From NCBI RefSeq assembly GCF_025567305.1, contig NZ_JAOQJP010000002.1, positions 124,001-188,000 of the forward strand: a stretch of 64,000 nt of DNA, given 5' to 3'. A model generated the notes under the pieces. It was not told the origin of the DNA and made no database searches. It was given only the letters and a program-made list of their open reading frames with translations. The stretch comes from Lentihominibacter butyricus. Lineage in GTDB: Bacteria > Bacillota > Clostridia > Peptostreptococcales > Anaerovoracaceae. Below are positions 33,275-41,256 of this stretch, piece after piece (position 1 is the stretch's first letter; each line of letters begins with the position of its first letter). A program made the position numbers and the translations under genes.

Positions 33275-33910
33275 CTATTTGTCCTGACCCTTTACTGCAT
33301 ACTGGATGCGAACGAGTCCGCCTTTATTTCCCGGAACTGCACCCTTTATCAGCATAAGGTTCTTCTCTTCTATAACTTTTACCAGTTCAACGTTCTGAAC
33401 AGTAACTGTCTCACGGCCCATTCTTCCCGGACCTGCGTTACCCTTGAAGACTCTTGAAGGGTAAGTACCTGCAGCGAGCGCGCCTGCGAGTCTCTTGTGC
33501 TTTGAACCGTGGCTCATAGGTCCTCTGTGGTGTCCGTGTCTCTTGATGTTACCCTGAGTACCTTTACCCTTTGAAGTGCCTGTCACGTCCAGCTTCTTGC
33601 CTACTTCGAAGTCTGCAACTGTGATCTGCTGTCCGACTTCATAAGTTTCACCCTCTTCAGGTCTGAACTCTGCCAGATGCTTCTTAGGTGCCACTCCGCC
33701 TTTTTCGAAATGTCCAGTCATCGGCTTGTTCACTCTCTGAGGCTTTGCATCTTCAAAACCGAACTGCACTGCGTCATATCCGTCAGTTTCAACAGTTTTG
33801 ATCTGTGTAACCGTCATAGGACCTGCTTCAACAACTGTTACAGGTACTACCGCGCCATGCTCAGTAAAGATCTGCGTCATGCCCATCTTTTTGCCTAAAA
33901 TTGTTTTCAT
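33275..33910 (-). CDS. rplC: Ribosomal protein L3
   Basis: A 211-residue early-assembly protein near the peptidyl transferase centre. ILGKKMGMTQIFTEHGAVVPVTV opens it. The signature KGKGTQGNIKRHGHHRGPMSHGSKHKR and GRMGRETVTVQNVELVKV follow. The 126-nt gap to rpsJ holds three small perfect hairpins on the transcript (AAGGG/CCCTT, GACCGC/GCGGTC, TCGCC/GGCGA). Confidence 0.97.
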   Translation of the reverse strand: MKTILGKKMGMTQIFTEHGAVVPVTVVEAGPMTVTQIKTVETDGYDAVQFGFEDAKPQRVNKPMTGHFEKGGVAPKKHLAEFRPEEGETYEVGQQITVADFEVGKKLDVTGTSKGKGTQGNIKRHGHHRGPMSHGSKHKRLAGALAAGTYPSRVFKGNAGPGRMGRETVTVQNVELVKVIEEKNLMLIKGAVPGNKGGLVRIQYAVKGQDK

Positions 33911-34036
33911 GGTTTATTCTTCCTCCTTCTTGTCCGCATCGCCTTCCCAGGCGACCGGCACAATGTTTCTTACAGCGGACCGCTCTGCGGTCATACTAAG
34001 GGAGTTCCCTTCGCTTTTGATTTTGCCGCTCTTCTG

Positions 34037-34348
34037 TTAGAGCTTGATCTCGATGTCGACACCTGACGGCAGATCCAGCTTAGTGAGTGCATCTGTAGTC
34101 TTTGCTGTCGCACTTGTGATGTCGATCAGTCTCTTGTGAGTTCTCTGTTCGAACTGTTCTCTTGAATCCTTGTACTTATGGACCGCTCTCAGGATCGTAA
34201 CTACTTCCTTCTCTGTAGGAAGCGGGATAGGACCTGAAACTTCGGCACCTGTCTTCTTTGCAGTCTCAACGATCTTTGCTGCCGACTGATCAAGAAGCGC
34301 GTGATCATAAGCCTTAAGCTTGATTCTGATTTTCTGTAATTCGCTCAT
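34037..34348 (-). CDS. rpsJ: Ribosomal protein S10
   Basis: A 103-residue protein of the 30S head and, as NusE, a partner of NusB and NusG in transcription antitermination. KIRIKLKAYDHALLDQSAAKIVETAKKTGAEVSGPIPLPTEK (in pieces over 6-50) and THKRLIDITSATAKTTDALTKLDLPSGVDIEIKL are complete. It opens the whole cluster. The str operon genes (rpsL, rpsG, fusA, tuf) do not precede it here. Confidence 0.98.
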   Translation of the reverse strand: MSELQKIRIKLKAYDHALLDQSAAKIVETAKKTGAEVSGPIPLPTEKEVVTILRAVHKYKDSREQFEQRTHKRLIDITSATAKTTDALTKLDLPSGVDIEIKL

Positions 34349-34632
34349 TTCTTTCCTCCTAAATTTTTTGTACTGTTTTCGCTATGCTCGTACAAGGGGT
34401 TCTTTAAGCTTGATTTTTCTGCTTCCGAACCGCACTCAAAACCGCAAGTTCCGGCGGTTCGCAGAGCGTGTACAGTGGTTTCGCCTGCGTCGTACACGGT
34501 TTCGTGTGTTTCCTATGTTTTACACAAAACAAAAAATCAGCGAATCCCTCCGCCCCCATCTTCGTGGGGACAATTCTCAGTGGAAATTCTCCTATAGCAA
34601 GGTAACTTCCCACCTCATCGCCTTACACAAGC
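34349..34632 (-). promoter_or_regulatory. Structured leader of the S10-spc-alpha cluster
   Basis: About 285 nt of non-coding transcript on the minus strand with at least five hairpins: GTGGGAA/TTTCCAC, CCCCA/TGGGG followed after 16 nt by TTTTTTGTTTTG, CGTGTAC/GTACACG (18-nt loop), nested CGAACCGC/GCGGTTCG versus AACCGC/GCGGTT (mutually exclusive), and TTGTAC/GTACAA just ahead of the AGGAGG. The alternative pairings and the T run suggest attenuation or protein-mediated autoregulation, as L4 does in E. coli, but no known leader family is recognised. Confidence 0.6.
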
Positions 34633-34638
34633 CTTTGT

Positions 34639-34667
34639 AGTATATAACATTATCCTGATTTATGCAA
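34639..34667 (-). promoter_or_regulatory. Main promoter of the ribosomal cluster
   Basis: On the minus strand TTGCAT (34667-34662) and TATACT (34644-34639) are exactly 17 bp apart. Predicted transcription starts near 34632. It is the only strong promoter I see ahead of the 31 genes. Confidence 0.75.
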
Positions 34668-34983
34668 TAGTTTTCAGGAAAGTTTTTTGTGTTTTTTTGC
34701 TATGCAAAATCTTGTATTTTCAACGCTTATAAGTCACGCATCTCGTACACGTCATACCGTGTTTCTTTTTCGTCCGGACAAAGTTTTCAGGCCGTTTTCA
34801 AACAGAAATTATTTTTTTAAAAAAATTTTTTGCACAGCCTTATTTTGTCGTTCCAGCTCCTGCTTTATCAAACCCGTAGACCTGTTTAAAGCATTGTCCG
34901 GAGATGCGTTTTCACCGGGATACCGCACGCTGTATCTGCGGATCGAACAGGAAACCACAGCCGGCCGCCGCCCTCTCACAGCG
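34668..34983. other. Non-coding stretch between the ribosomal promoter and the GNAT terminator
   Basis: Open frames here on both strands lack ribosome binding sites and family resemblance. The only notable sequence is a run of A and T at about 34809-34832 (T and A tracts back to back). Such tracts upstream of a ribosomal promoter could act as an UP element or curved DNA, though they lie about 140 bp away from it. Confidence 0.3.
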
Positions 34984-35036
34984 CAAAAACGGGACGCTGC
35001 ACCGGCAAAACACGTTTGCCGGCACATCCGTCCCGT
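34984..35036 (-). terminator. Terminator of the GNAT/PfkB/nucleoside kinase unit
   Basis: On the minus strand ACGGGACG pairs with CGTCCCGT (outer arms 35029-35036 and 34989-34996). CCGGCAAA pairs with TTTGCCGG inside around a 5-nt loop. TTTTT follows the outer arm. It is 120 bp beyond the GNAT stop codon. Confidence 0.8.
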
Positions 35037-35156
35037 AACCGTTCATATAAATCAGCATCTGTCGAAATCATACCGCCGTGTCATCATGTCTGCACAGCGC
35101 CGTACCAGCCGAGCTAAAGATCGACAGTCATGAAACCACAAAGCTTTCGACATGGA

Positions 35157-35579
35157 TCACCCGTTTATCCACCGGACCATTCCCGCTCCCATGCTGTCGT
35201 TAGGGCGCGTCACAAATCCGAACTTTTCATAAAACGGCTCATTCCCCTTCGTCGCCATAAGGTTTATCAGTATACATCTGCCGTCAGACGCGAGGTCCTC
35301 AAACCAGCCGCTTATCGCCTTCAGCATCTCAGCGCCTATGCCTCTCCCCTGATATTCAGGTCGCACCATCACGTCAGCGATAAGATGCATGTATCCGCCG
35401 TCGCCAACGACTCTCGCAGACGCCACCGCCTTTTCACCATCGTAAGCCGCTATCAGGAACTCTGATCTGTCGAGGCCTTTCTGAGCCTGCTCCTCCCTCA
35501 GCACTTTCCATCCTACCGACTCTCTGATCGAATTGTATTCCTTTACAGGTATTTCATGTCCGTACGTTATCATTTGCAA
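35157..35579 (-). CDS. GNAT family N-acetyltransferase
   Basis: A 140-residue cytoplasmic acyltransferase using acetyl-CoA. The central strand VADVMVRPEYQGRGIGAEMLKAISG carries the V-x-x-x-x-RGxGxG pyrophosphate-binding loop (about 70-90). SARVVGDGGYMHLIA precedes it, and EPFYEKFGFVTRP is the usual C-terminal element. The substrate is unknown; small GNATs of this kind act on diverse amines. It follows the PfkB gene by 24 bp and probably shares its transcript. Confidence 0.85.
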   Translation of the reverse strand: MQMITYGHEIPVKEYNSIRESVGWKVLREEQAQKGLDRSEFLIAAYDGEKAVASARVVGDGGYMHLIADVMVRPEYQGRGIGAEMLKAISGWFEDLASDGRCILINLMATKGNEPFYEKFGFVTRPNDSMGAGMVRWING

Positions 35580-35603
35580 ATCTCCTCACCGCTGCTGCGC
35601 AGA

Positions 35604-36530
35604 TCAGTCCTCCACAGCTTTAAGACCAAGCTCGGACAGGAACGCCGCCGCTTTTGCCATTGCCTCCTTAGCAACAGTCTCCATATCCTTCCCTTCTATC
35701 GTACCTGCTATCACTGCTGCCGATACCACATCTCCCGCTCCCGAAGTGCTCCCGAACGGGAACAGTTTTTCCGGTCTGAGTATCCCTTCAGACTCGCCTT
35801 CTCTGTAATACATGCCGCCGCCTTTGATAGTTATCACGCATCTGTCTATACCTGATTCTTCAAAGAACAGACCCGCCTCCCGCAACTGTTCTTCACCGAG
35901 AACAGTCTTTCCGGTCATGGCCTCGGCTTCCATCCTGCCCGGCAGCACGCAATGGAAATGCTCCAGTATATCTGCCGCTTTATATCCGCCTGAAACGCTC
36001 GCCGGATCGAAGAAGATCTTGACATTGTCACGCGGACCGTATTCTCCGGCTATGTATTCTATCGTCTCCTGAGGTATGCTTCCGTCTACAACTATATAAT
36101 CAGCTCTATCCAGTATATCCGCTTTTGATCGTACGAAGTCCGGTGTTATTTTTTTCACCGCCTCCAGATTCTTATTGAACATCACGATCTCACCCAGCAC
36201 ATTCAGAAAATGCACGTCTACAGCAGTGCTTCCCGGCATCGCATCGACGCCTCCGCGCTTTACACCTGCATCATCCAGGCCCGCCTTCACTGCCGCTCCC
36301 AGCGTATCATCACCTACCACAGAAATGAACTCCGTCTCATATCCGAGCGCCGCGAGCTGCTTTGCGATATTCACTCCACAGCCGCTGTCTTTTACAGCGA
36401 TCTCATCATCCTTGATATCCGCTTCAGTCTTCGGCTCTTCTATGCCCATGAGCGCTCTTTCGCCCTCGTCCATAGGCATACTCATCTTTACATTGACAGT
36501 TTCTTTTGCACAACCTATTACTGCAATCAT
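35604..36530 (-). CDS. PfkB/ribokinase-family carbohydrate or nucleoside kinase
   Basis: A 308-residue kinase of the ribokinase fold. The N-terminal IAVIGCAKETVNVKM and the DSGCGVNIAKQLAALGYETEFISVVGDD block bind substrate. The C-terminal signature FGSTSGAGDVVSAAVIAG holds the catalytic Asp in GAGD and the anion hole. The frame opens at a GTG 25 codons earlier, but GGAG lies before the ATG at 36530 and the homologous region begins there. The sugar or nucleoside substrate is undetermined. It sits between the TGS-type kinase and the GNAT gene. Confidence 0.85.
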   Translation of the reverse strand: MIAVIGCAKETVNVKMSMPMDEGERALMGIEEPKTEADIKDDEIAVKDSGCGVNIAKQLAALGYETEFISVVGDDTLGAAVKAGLDDAGVKRGGVDAMPGSTAVDVHFLNVLGEIVMFNKNLEAVKKITPDFVRSKADILDRADYIVVDGSIPQETIEYIAGEYGPRDNVKIFFDPASVSGGYKAADILEHFHCVLPGRMEAEAMTGKTVLGEEQLREAGLFFEESGIDRCVITIKGGGMYYREGESEGILRPEKLFPFGSTSGAGDVVSAAVIAGTIEGKDMETVAKEAMAKAAAFLSELGLKAVED

Positions 36531-36612
36531 TGTTAACTCCTTTTTTACTGATTTACCAAAACTTCCGGCAGGCAGACGCTCTGCATTCCGCACATCTGCC
36601 CTCACGGCAAAG

Positions 36613-38280
36613 CTACTCTACGAATACACTTCCTCCGATGAACTCTCTTATTATAGAGTTGTTCGGTATCACCTTGTCATCCTCTATGCTGTCAAAGAAC
36701 CTGATAAATTTCAGCAGGCGCACTGCCTCGGCATATTCCGAGCTGTGCTCATCCACTTCTTCCAGAATAGGTTCTACGTACTTTCTCAGTACAGAAAGCT
36801 CATATGTGAGCGCCGAATTGAACATCACATCTGCCCTGTCATTGTAAGGGAATATGTTCCGATCCTCTCCCGCTCTCACCTTCGGCCACAGCGCGATTGT
36901 CTCCGCAGCAGAGCTCCCGCGGAATTCATAATCCCTCACGATACGTCTTATCATCCTGGCATCCGTAGTCGTCACTCTGTTGTGCCTGTCGATGTTGAGC
37001 TGCGTGAACGGGCTTATATATATGCGGAATTTCTGGCTTTCGTCGATCCTCTCGGTCAGCCGTTCATTCAGACCGTGTATGCCCTCTATGATTATAGGCT
37101 GATCAGGCTGGAGCGTCGTTATCCTCTTGCCGAAGACCTTCTGTCCCTTTGTAAAGTCGAACTCCGGCAGATCCACAGCCTCTCCCGCCAGGAGTCTGTT
37201 CATATTATCGTTGAAAAGATCGATATCCAGCGCCTCGAGATTCTCGAAATTATAATTTCCGTCCTCGTCCACCGGAGAGTCACATCTTTCTTTGTAGTAG
37301 TCATCCAGTCCCATGTAAAGAGGCTGCAGACCGTTTACCATCAGCTGCACGCACAGGCGTTTCGCAAACGTCGTCTTGCCCGATGAAGACGGCCCCGCGA
37401 TCAGTATCAGTCGTTTGTTACGTCTGGTGATGCAGTCCGCGATCTCGGCGACCTTCTTTTCATGCAAAGCTTCAGAAAGCAGTATGAACTTCTTGGCGTC
37501 GCCTGCACGTATCTTGTCGTTCAGATCCGGCAGATATGACACGCCAAGCAGTCTGTGCCACTCTTTCTCCTCTTCAAAAGCCGCATATATCTGTTTGTCA
37601 TCTATGTATCCCGGCAGACGATCCGGAGCCGACGGCTGAGGAAATCTCAGAAGCACTCCGTCTCTGTATTTCATCAGCTGGAAACGCCCGATATATCCCG
37701 TAGACGGAGCCATCAGGCCATAGAAAAAATTCCTGTATCCGTCTATGCTGTAAAACTTGGCGTTCACGATACTTTTAGTTTCCTCCAGCAGTCTGGCTTT
37801 TTCCATGCAGTTGTACTCTTCCCATATGCCGACCGCCTCATCGCGCCTATAGACTTCTCGCACGATAGGGATATCCTCTTCAGCGATCTCCTTCATGCGG
37901 TATTCCACCGCACGCAGCTGTTCATCGTTCAGAGGGGTCTCTGCCTCGATCTCCGTGTAAAGGCTCTTGTTGAGCGAGTTTTCTATCTTTACAGCAGCAT
38001 TGTTTCCCATGACGTCATGCACCGCCTTGAGATATATGAGACAAAGACTGTTCTGATACGCGATGAACGCGCTGTGATCTCTTATATCAAGAAAAGTTAT
38101 ATCTGCATCGTCAGTTATTTCATAAGTCAGTTCTTCATACTTTCCGTTGACCAGCGCCAGCATCACCGTAGCCGACAGTTCATTCCTGAATTCACCTGCC
38201 AGCTCTCTCAGCGCAAATGGCTCTTCTCTCGTGAGTTCCCGGAAACTGTCCCCGGGATTTATGCGTAACCTTATTTTCAT
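36613..38280 (-). CDS. TGS-domain nucleoside kinase (uridine kinase-like, PRK superfamily)
   Basis: A 555-residue protein combining a threonyl-tRNA-synthetase-like N-terminal region (TGS plus SAD-like segments, about 1-270) with a C-terminal uridine kinase/phosphoribulokinase domain. The P-loop is IAGPSSSGKTTFAKRL (about 288-303). LYMGLDDYYKERCDSPVDEDGNYNFE and IIIEGIHGLNERLT are further kinase motifs. This fusion is common in Clostridia and Bacteroidetes and is usually annotated as nucleoside kinase. The open frame extends to 38460, but AAAGGG precedes the ATG at 38280 and the upstream part has no resemblance. Confidence 0.88.
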   Translation of the reverse strand: MKIRLRINPGDSFRELTREEPFALRELAGEFRNELSATVMLALVNGKYEELTYEITDDADITFLDIRDHSAFIAYQNSLCLIYLKAVHDVMGNNAAVKIENSLNKSLYTEIEAETPLNDEQLRAVEYRMKEIAEEDIPIVREVYRRDEAVGIWEEYNCMEKARLLEETKSIVNAKFYSIDGYRNFFYGLMAPSTGYIGRFQLMKYRDGVLLRFPQPSAPDRLPGYIDDKQIYAAFEEEKEWHRLLGVSYLPDLNDKIRAGDAKKFILLSEALHEKKVAEIADCITRRNKRLILIAGPSSSGKTTFAKRLCVQLMVNGLQPLYMGLDDYYKERCDSPVDEDGNYNFENLEALDIDLFNDNMNRLLAGEAVDLPEFDFTKGQKVFGKRITTLQPDQPIIIEGIHGLNERLTERIDESQKFRIYISPFTQLNIDRHNRVTTTDARMIRRIVRDYEFRGSSAAETIALWPKVRAGEDRNIFPYNDRADVMFNSALTYELSVLRKYVEPILEEVDEHSSEYAEAVRLLKFIRFFDSIEDDKVIPNNSIIREFIGGSVFVE

Positions 38281-38461
38281 ATATGTTACCCTTTCTCTTG
38301 TTTTTTCATATGGATGAAATATATTCAGTATATCATATGCACAGAGTAAAAACCACATGCGGTTCAGTATTGCCGCCACAGACTGCACACAGGAGCTCCA
38401 CTGCCGTATCCGGCACCAGGCAAAGCCGGGCGGGCAGCATAAAACTGCCGCCGCCGGCATA

Positions 38462-39019
38462 TCAGAAGACGCTGTTCATCCCATCTTCCTCGTACCCTGC
38501 TTCATCTATCCCGCATACGGTCTCCACAGGCTCTGTATCATCAGCGCACGAAATACATCCGTGATCATCGCATGTACCCATGAACGCTGCGCCGTGGCCT
38601 TCTTCTCGATCTGCCGCATCACCACCACCGGCAGTTTCGGAGCACGCCTTTGCAGCGCATGCTCTCTGACCGGTGCTCACACCGTCATCACGCTCTTCCC
38701 TTCTGCGCTGCGTTTCACCGTCCGGTACGCCCGGCCGGCTCACACTGCTGCTTCCGGCCCCTCTGCTGTCATATCTGCTTTTTCGATTCCTGTTTCTGAT
38801 CAGATCCAGGATCGTTCTCATCTCTTTTTCATGCAGCGTGACTCCCCTCGACATATGTGCATGATCCGGCGACCACTCCCTTATGTCATACTTCGGAGCT
38901 GCGCCGTTCCAGCTGACGAGATTGAGTTCCTTGTTCCACCCCGTCGAATACGTCGTTATCACGCCTAAGTGCTCAACTATATCGAATGATATCTCCCTGT
39001 CAAAATTGCTGCCGTTCAT
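38462..39019 (-). CDS. YdbC-like PC4-family protein with an atypical C-terminal tail
   Basis: Residues 1-78 are a complete PC4/YdbC domain: FDIVEHLGVITTYSTGWNKELNLVSWNGAAPKYDIREWS, then RGVTLHEKEMRTILDLIRN. PC4-like proteins bind single-stranded nucleic acid and may affect transcription. Family members are normally 70-80 aa long. This one runs to 185 aa with a low-complexity tail rich in Gly, Ser, Arg and Glu and with six Cys, several as pairs near its end (TCDDHGCISC). GGAGGAG precedes the ATG at 39019; the frame open to 39058 is not supported. Confidence 0.75.
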   Translation of the reverse strand: MNGSNFDREISFDIVEHLGVITTYSTGWNKELNLVSWNGAAPKYDIREWSPDHAHMSRGVTLHEKEMRTILDLIRNRNRKSRYDSRGAGSSSVSRPGVPDGETQRRREERDDGVSTGQRACAAKACSETAGGGDAADREEGHGAAFMGTCDDHGCISCADDTEPVETVCGIDEAGYEEDGMNSVF

Positions 39020-39069
39020 AATACTCTCCTCCCTTGGAATAAAAAATCTATTCAGCAATACCTCTTTCT

Positions 39070-39130
39070 GCTGCCCGGACAGGCAGTATGTTTACGTGAA
39101 AAATATATCATTTTTGTAAAATAATGTCAA
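39070..39130 (-). promoter_or_regulatory. Promoter and leader hairpin of the YdbC-like gene
   Basis: On the minus strand a perfect TTGACA (39130-39125) and TATATT (39107-39102) are 17 bp apart. A CTGCC/GGCAG hairpin follows in the leader at about 39089-39070. Confidence 0.7.
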
Positions 39131-39187
39131 TATATATTTCCTTTATTTTCCGCAAACCCCCAGTCTCAGCTTTGCACCTAAAGAAAA

Positions 39188-39226
39188 AGACGGTGCGCCA
39201 ATGTTTTACATCAGCACGACCGCCTC
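39188..39226 (-). terminator. Terminator behind the surface-protein remnant
   Basis: On the minus strand an imperfect stem, GCGGT(C)GTGC with GCGCACCGT, is followed by CTTTTTC. It lies about 20 bp past the last codon of the anchor frame. Confidence 0.6.
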
Positions 39227-39245
39227 ATCCTTCATACTTATTTAA

Positions 39246-39570
39246 TTATTTCACAGAAAGTTTTCTTTTTCTTACAGCTACTGCGCCTGCTGCCGCACCG
39301 CTCGCGAGCAGTAATGCGATCCACAATGCGATGTTGCTCTCATCGCCTGTATTCGCAGCGTTTTCAGCTTTTGCTTCTGCTTTCGCTCAGAGCTTTATCT
39401 CCATCCTTATCGCAGTTCTTCTCTATGTAAGTTCTGAATACAGAGTCCGGGAAATTCGTTTCGTTTATCTCCACGTCTCCTTCTCCTGCAAATGCCGCAG
39501 ACGGCATCAGTCCCAGCACCATCACAAGTCCTAAAACTGCACCCAGCAGCCATTTTCTTGTTGCTCCCAT
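39246..39570 (-). pseudogene. Collapsed cell-wall-anchored LRR-type surface protein (signal peptide and anchor only)
   Basis: The first frame (39570-39364) encodes a complete Sec signal peptide (MGATRKWLLGAVLGLVMVLG, cleavage after AFA) and the opening of a leucine-rich/EF-hand-like surface protein, INETNFPDSVFRTYIEKN. It ends after 68 residues. The next frame then reads AKAEAKAENAANTGDESN, a hydrophobic helix, and the basic tail RKRKLSVK before a stop at 39246. That is a sortase-type sorting signal of the NTGD kind. Most of the ectodomain between the two ends is missing, and one frameshift near 39385 separates them. A large deletion in a once longer gene is the simplest reading. Promoter, ribosome binding site and terminator are intact. 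Confidence 0.7.
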
Positions 39571-39625
39571 TAATTAAACCTCCTCGTTTTCACTATACCA
39601 AAAAAGTGTAATCGTTTTTCCATGC

Positions 39626-39688
39626 GGTTAATTAACATTAACTAACCGTCGATGGCGGCATTATATCTTCCGCTAAAACAGTCGTCAA
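39626..39688 (-). promoter_or_regulatory. Promoter and 22-bp palindrome for the surface-protein remnant
   Basis: On the minus strand TTGACG (39688-39683) and TATAAT (39665-39660) are 17 bp apart. The interrupted palindrome GGTTAGTTAA-TG-TTAATTAACC (39647-39626, one mismatch) lies at about +13 to +34, a likely operator. A second possible -10 (TATAGT) is closer to the gene. Confidence 0.65.
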
Positions 39689-39763
39689 CATATTTTTTAC
39701 AATTACATCGCAAATCAAAAAAACTTCCCGTCAGCCACCGTACAAATGAAAATTTTTTGCAGC

Positions 39764-39801
39764 AAAAAAGACAGCCGCATCTGTCAAAGTTCACGACTGC
39801 C
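39764..39801 (-). terminator. Terminator of the aminotransferase gene
   Basis: On the minus strand GGCAGTCG pairs with CGGCTGTC (two G-U pairs, 16-nt loop), followed by TTTTTT. It is about 60 bp beyond the stop codon at 39862. The remaining sequence of 39689-39763 shows nothing. Confidence 0.75.
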
Positions 39802-39861
39802 TTTATCATTCACTCTATCGGCACATGACGCCCGTATACATCTGCAGGTCTGCCGGACACC

Positions 39862-41103
39862 TTATTTTTCGTCCATTGCCGCTTTGATCATCGCAGGTAT
39901 CTTCCTGCACTTCTCTTCTGAAACCGAAGCGACCGAAACTCTGAGGCCCTTTGCAAGAGGAACTATGAACAGCCCCTGCTTTTCCAGCTCTGCGCTGATC
40001 GCATCAGGATCGTCGCACGGTATCGACACGAAGAATCCCGCATCGAAAGGAACAGTCTCCAGGCCGGCCTTTTCCGCCTCTTCCTCGAAAGCTCTGCCTC
40101 TTGCGAGCAGCATATCTCTGTAGTATGCGCGCTCCTCGTCGACCTTCCTGAGCAGCTCCTTGTCGGCATATATCTTCGAAAGTATCACCTGACCCACTCT
40201 GGCGCTGTTCGACCATGATCCTCTCGACGAATATTCGCACACACGCCTGAATTCATCCGCGATCTCTTTCGTCTTCGCCATGCAGATCATCGCGCCGCAT
40301 CTCGTTCCGTAAAGCGTATATGTCTTGGAAAGGCTGTACGCTATGATCGGAAGCACGTTTGCAGGAAGCTCCTCGAGCTTCGGCAGGAATCTTCTGTATT
40401 CTTCCTCGTCTCCTGCGAAATCTATATATGCGGCATCCACTACCAGCGCTATCGCTTTTCCCGTCTCTGCCGCTTCTGTGAGTACTCTGACCACGTTGTC
40501 CCAGTCCTCGAGCGTCAGCGAATATCCAGTAGGATTGTGCGCCGGCGTGTTCAGTATCACGACGAGGCTCTGCTGGCTTTCCAGAAGCCCGTTCACAGTT
40601 TCCCTGAACGATTCCCAGTTGAACTTCCTGTCCGCTGTAAAAAGCTCGAATGTCGCAACGCTTCTGCCTATCTCGCCCGCGATAGTATTGTATGGCGCCC
40701 AGTGCCAGTCTGAGGTGATGATTTTATCTCCGGGTTCGGAATAATTAGCTATCACGTTTCTGAGCGTGCCTGTACCGCCGGGAGTAGCTACCGCTTCCGT
40801 AAATCCCTTTGGCTCATATGATCCGAAAGCTGCCTTCTTTACAGCTTCTCTGAATGCAGGTGTCCCGCCTATCGGAGCATAATCCGCATAATCCTGAGGA
40901 TCGAGCTCTCTGAACACTTTATCGACTGATGAAAGCACGATAAGTCTGCCGTCATCGTCGAGCAGCGAACCTATAGTCGCGTTGATGACTTTATCCGCAC
41001 CCTCTTCAGCTATCATCTTTTTCGCTCTGTTGCTTATTCCGAAGATCTTGTCTTCCTGTGGTATGTTTCTTCCGTTCTGTCTGGCTAAATGATATTCCGC
41101 CAT
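39862..41103 (-). CDS. PLP-dependent aminotransferase, class I/II
   Basis: A 413-residue fold-type I enzyme, probably an aromatic or aspartate-type aminotransferase. The cofactor lysine is in AYSLSKTYTLYGTRCG (about 268-283). TPGGTGTLRNVIANY binds the phosphate, NTPAHNPTGYS holds the conserved Asn, and VVDAAYIDF holds the Asp that pairs with the pyridine nitrogen. A C-terminal Arg in AKGLRVSVAS can bind the substrate carboxylate. AGAGG precedes the ATG. It is a single-gene unit with a TATAAT at about 41179-41174 on its upstream side. Amino acid specificity is not visible. Confidence 0.87.
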   Translation of the reverse strand: MAEYHLARQNGRNIPQEDKIFGISNRAKKMIAEEGADKVINATIGSLLDDDGRLIVLSSVDKVFRELDPQDYADYAPIGGTPAFREAVKKAAFGSYEPKGFTEAVATPGGTGTLRNVIANYSEPGDKIITSDWHWAPYNTIAGEIGRSVATFELFTADRKFNWESFRETVNGLLESQQSLVVILNTPAHNPTGYSLTLEDWDNVVRVLTEAAETGKAIALVVDAAYIDFAGDEEEYRRFLPKLEELPANVLPIIAYSLSKTYTLYGTRCGAMICMAKTKEIADEFRRVCEYSSRGSWSNSARVGQVILSKIYADKELLRKVDEERAYYRDMLLARGRAFEEEAEKAGLETVPFDAGFFVSIPCDDPDAISAELEKQGLFIVPLAKGLRVSVASVSEEKCRKIPAMIKAAMDEK

Positions 41104-41213
41104 AATTTTATCACCTCTTGTTTATCGTAGTTTTAAGTTTCGCCTCGCATCGAGCGCAGCCAAAACTGTATACAATTATAGCACAATTACTTGTTTTTAG
41201 CAGTATTAATTTT

Positions 41214-41246
41214 CCTGTATCTGTCGATACTAAAAAATACAGGAGG
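41214..41246 (+). promoter_or_regulatory. Hairpin covering the ribosome binding site of the M23 peptidase gene
   Basis: CCTGTAT (41214-41220) pairs perfectly with ATACAGG (41237-41243), leaving a 16-nt loop. The 3' arm shares its last bases with the AGGAGG site (41241-41246). Folding would mask the site, so translation may respond to a factor, temperature or upstream transcription. Confidence 0.55.
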
Positions 41247-41256
41247 TAAGGTATAC

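Noticed and set aside
34687..35133. Plus-strand frame of 148 codons and minus-strand frame 34809-35027
   Set aside because: Both cross poly-A/T tracts or the GNAT terminator stem and have no ribosome binding site.
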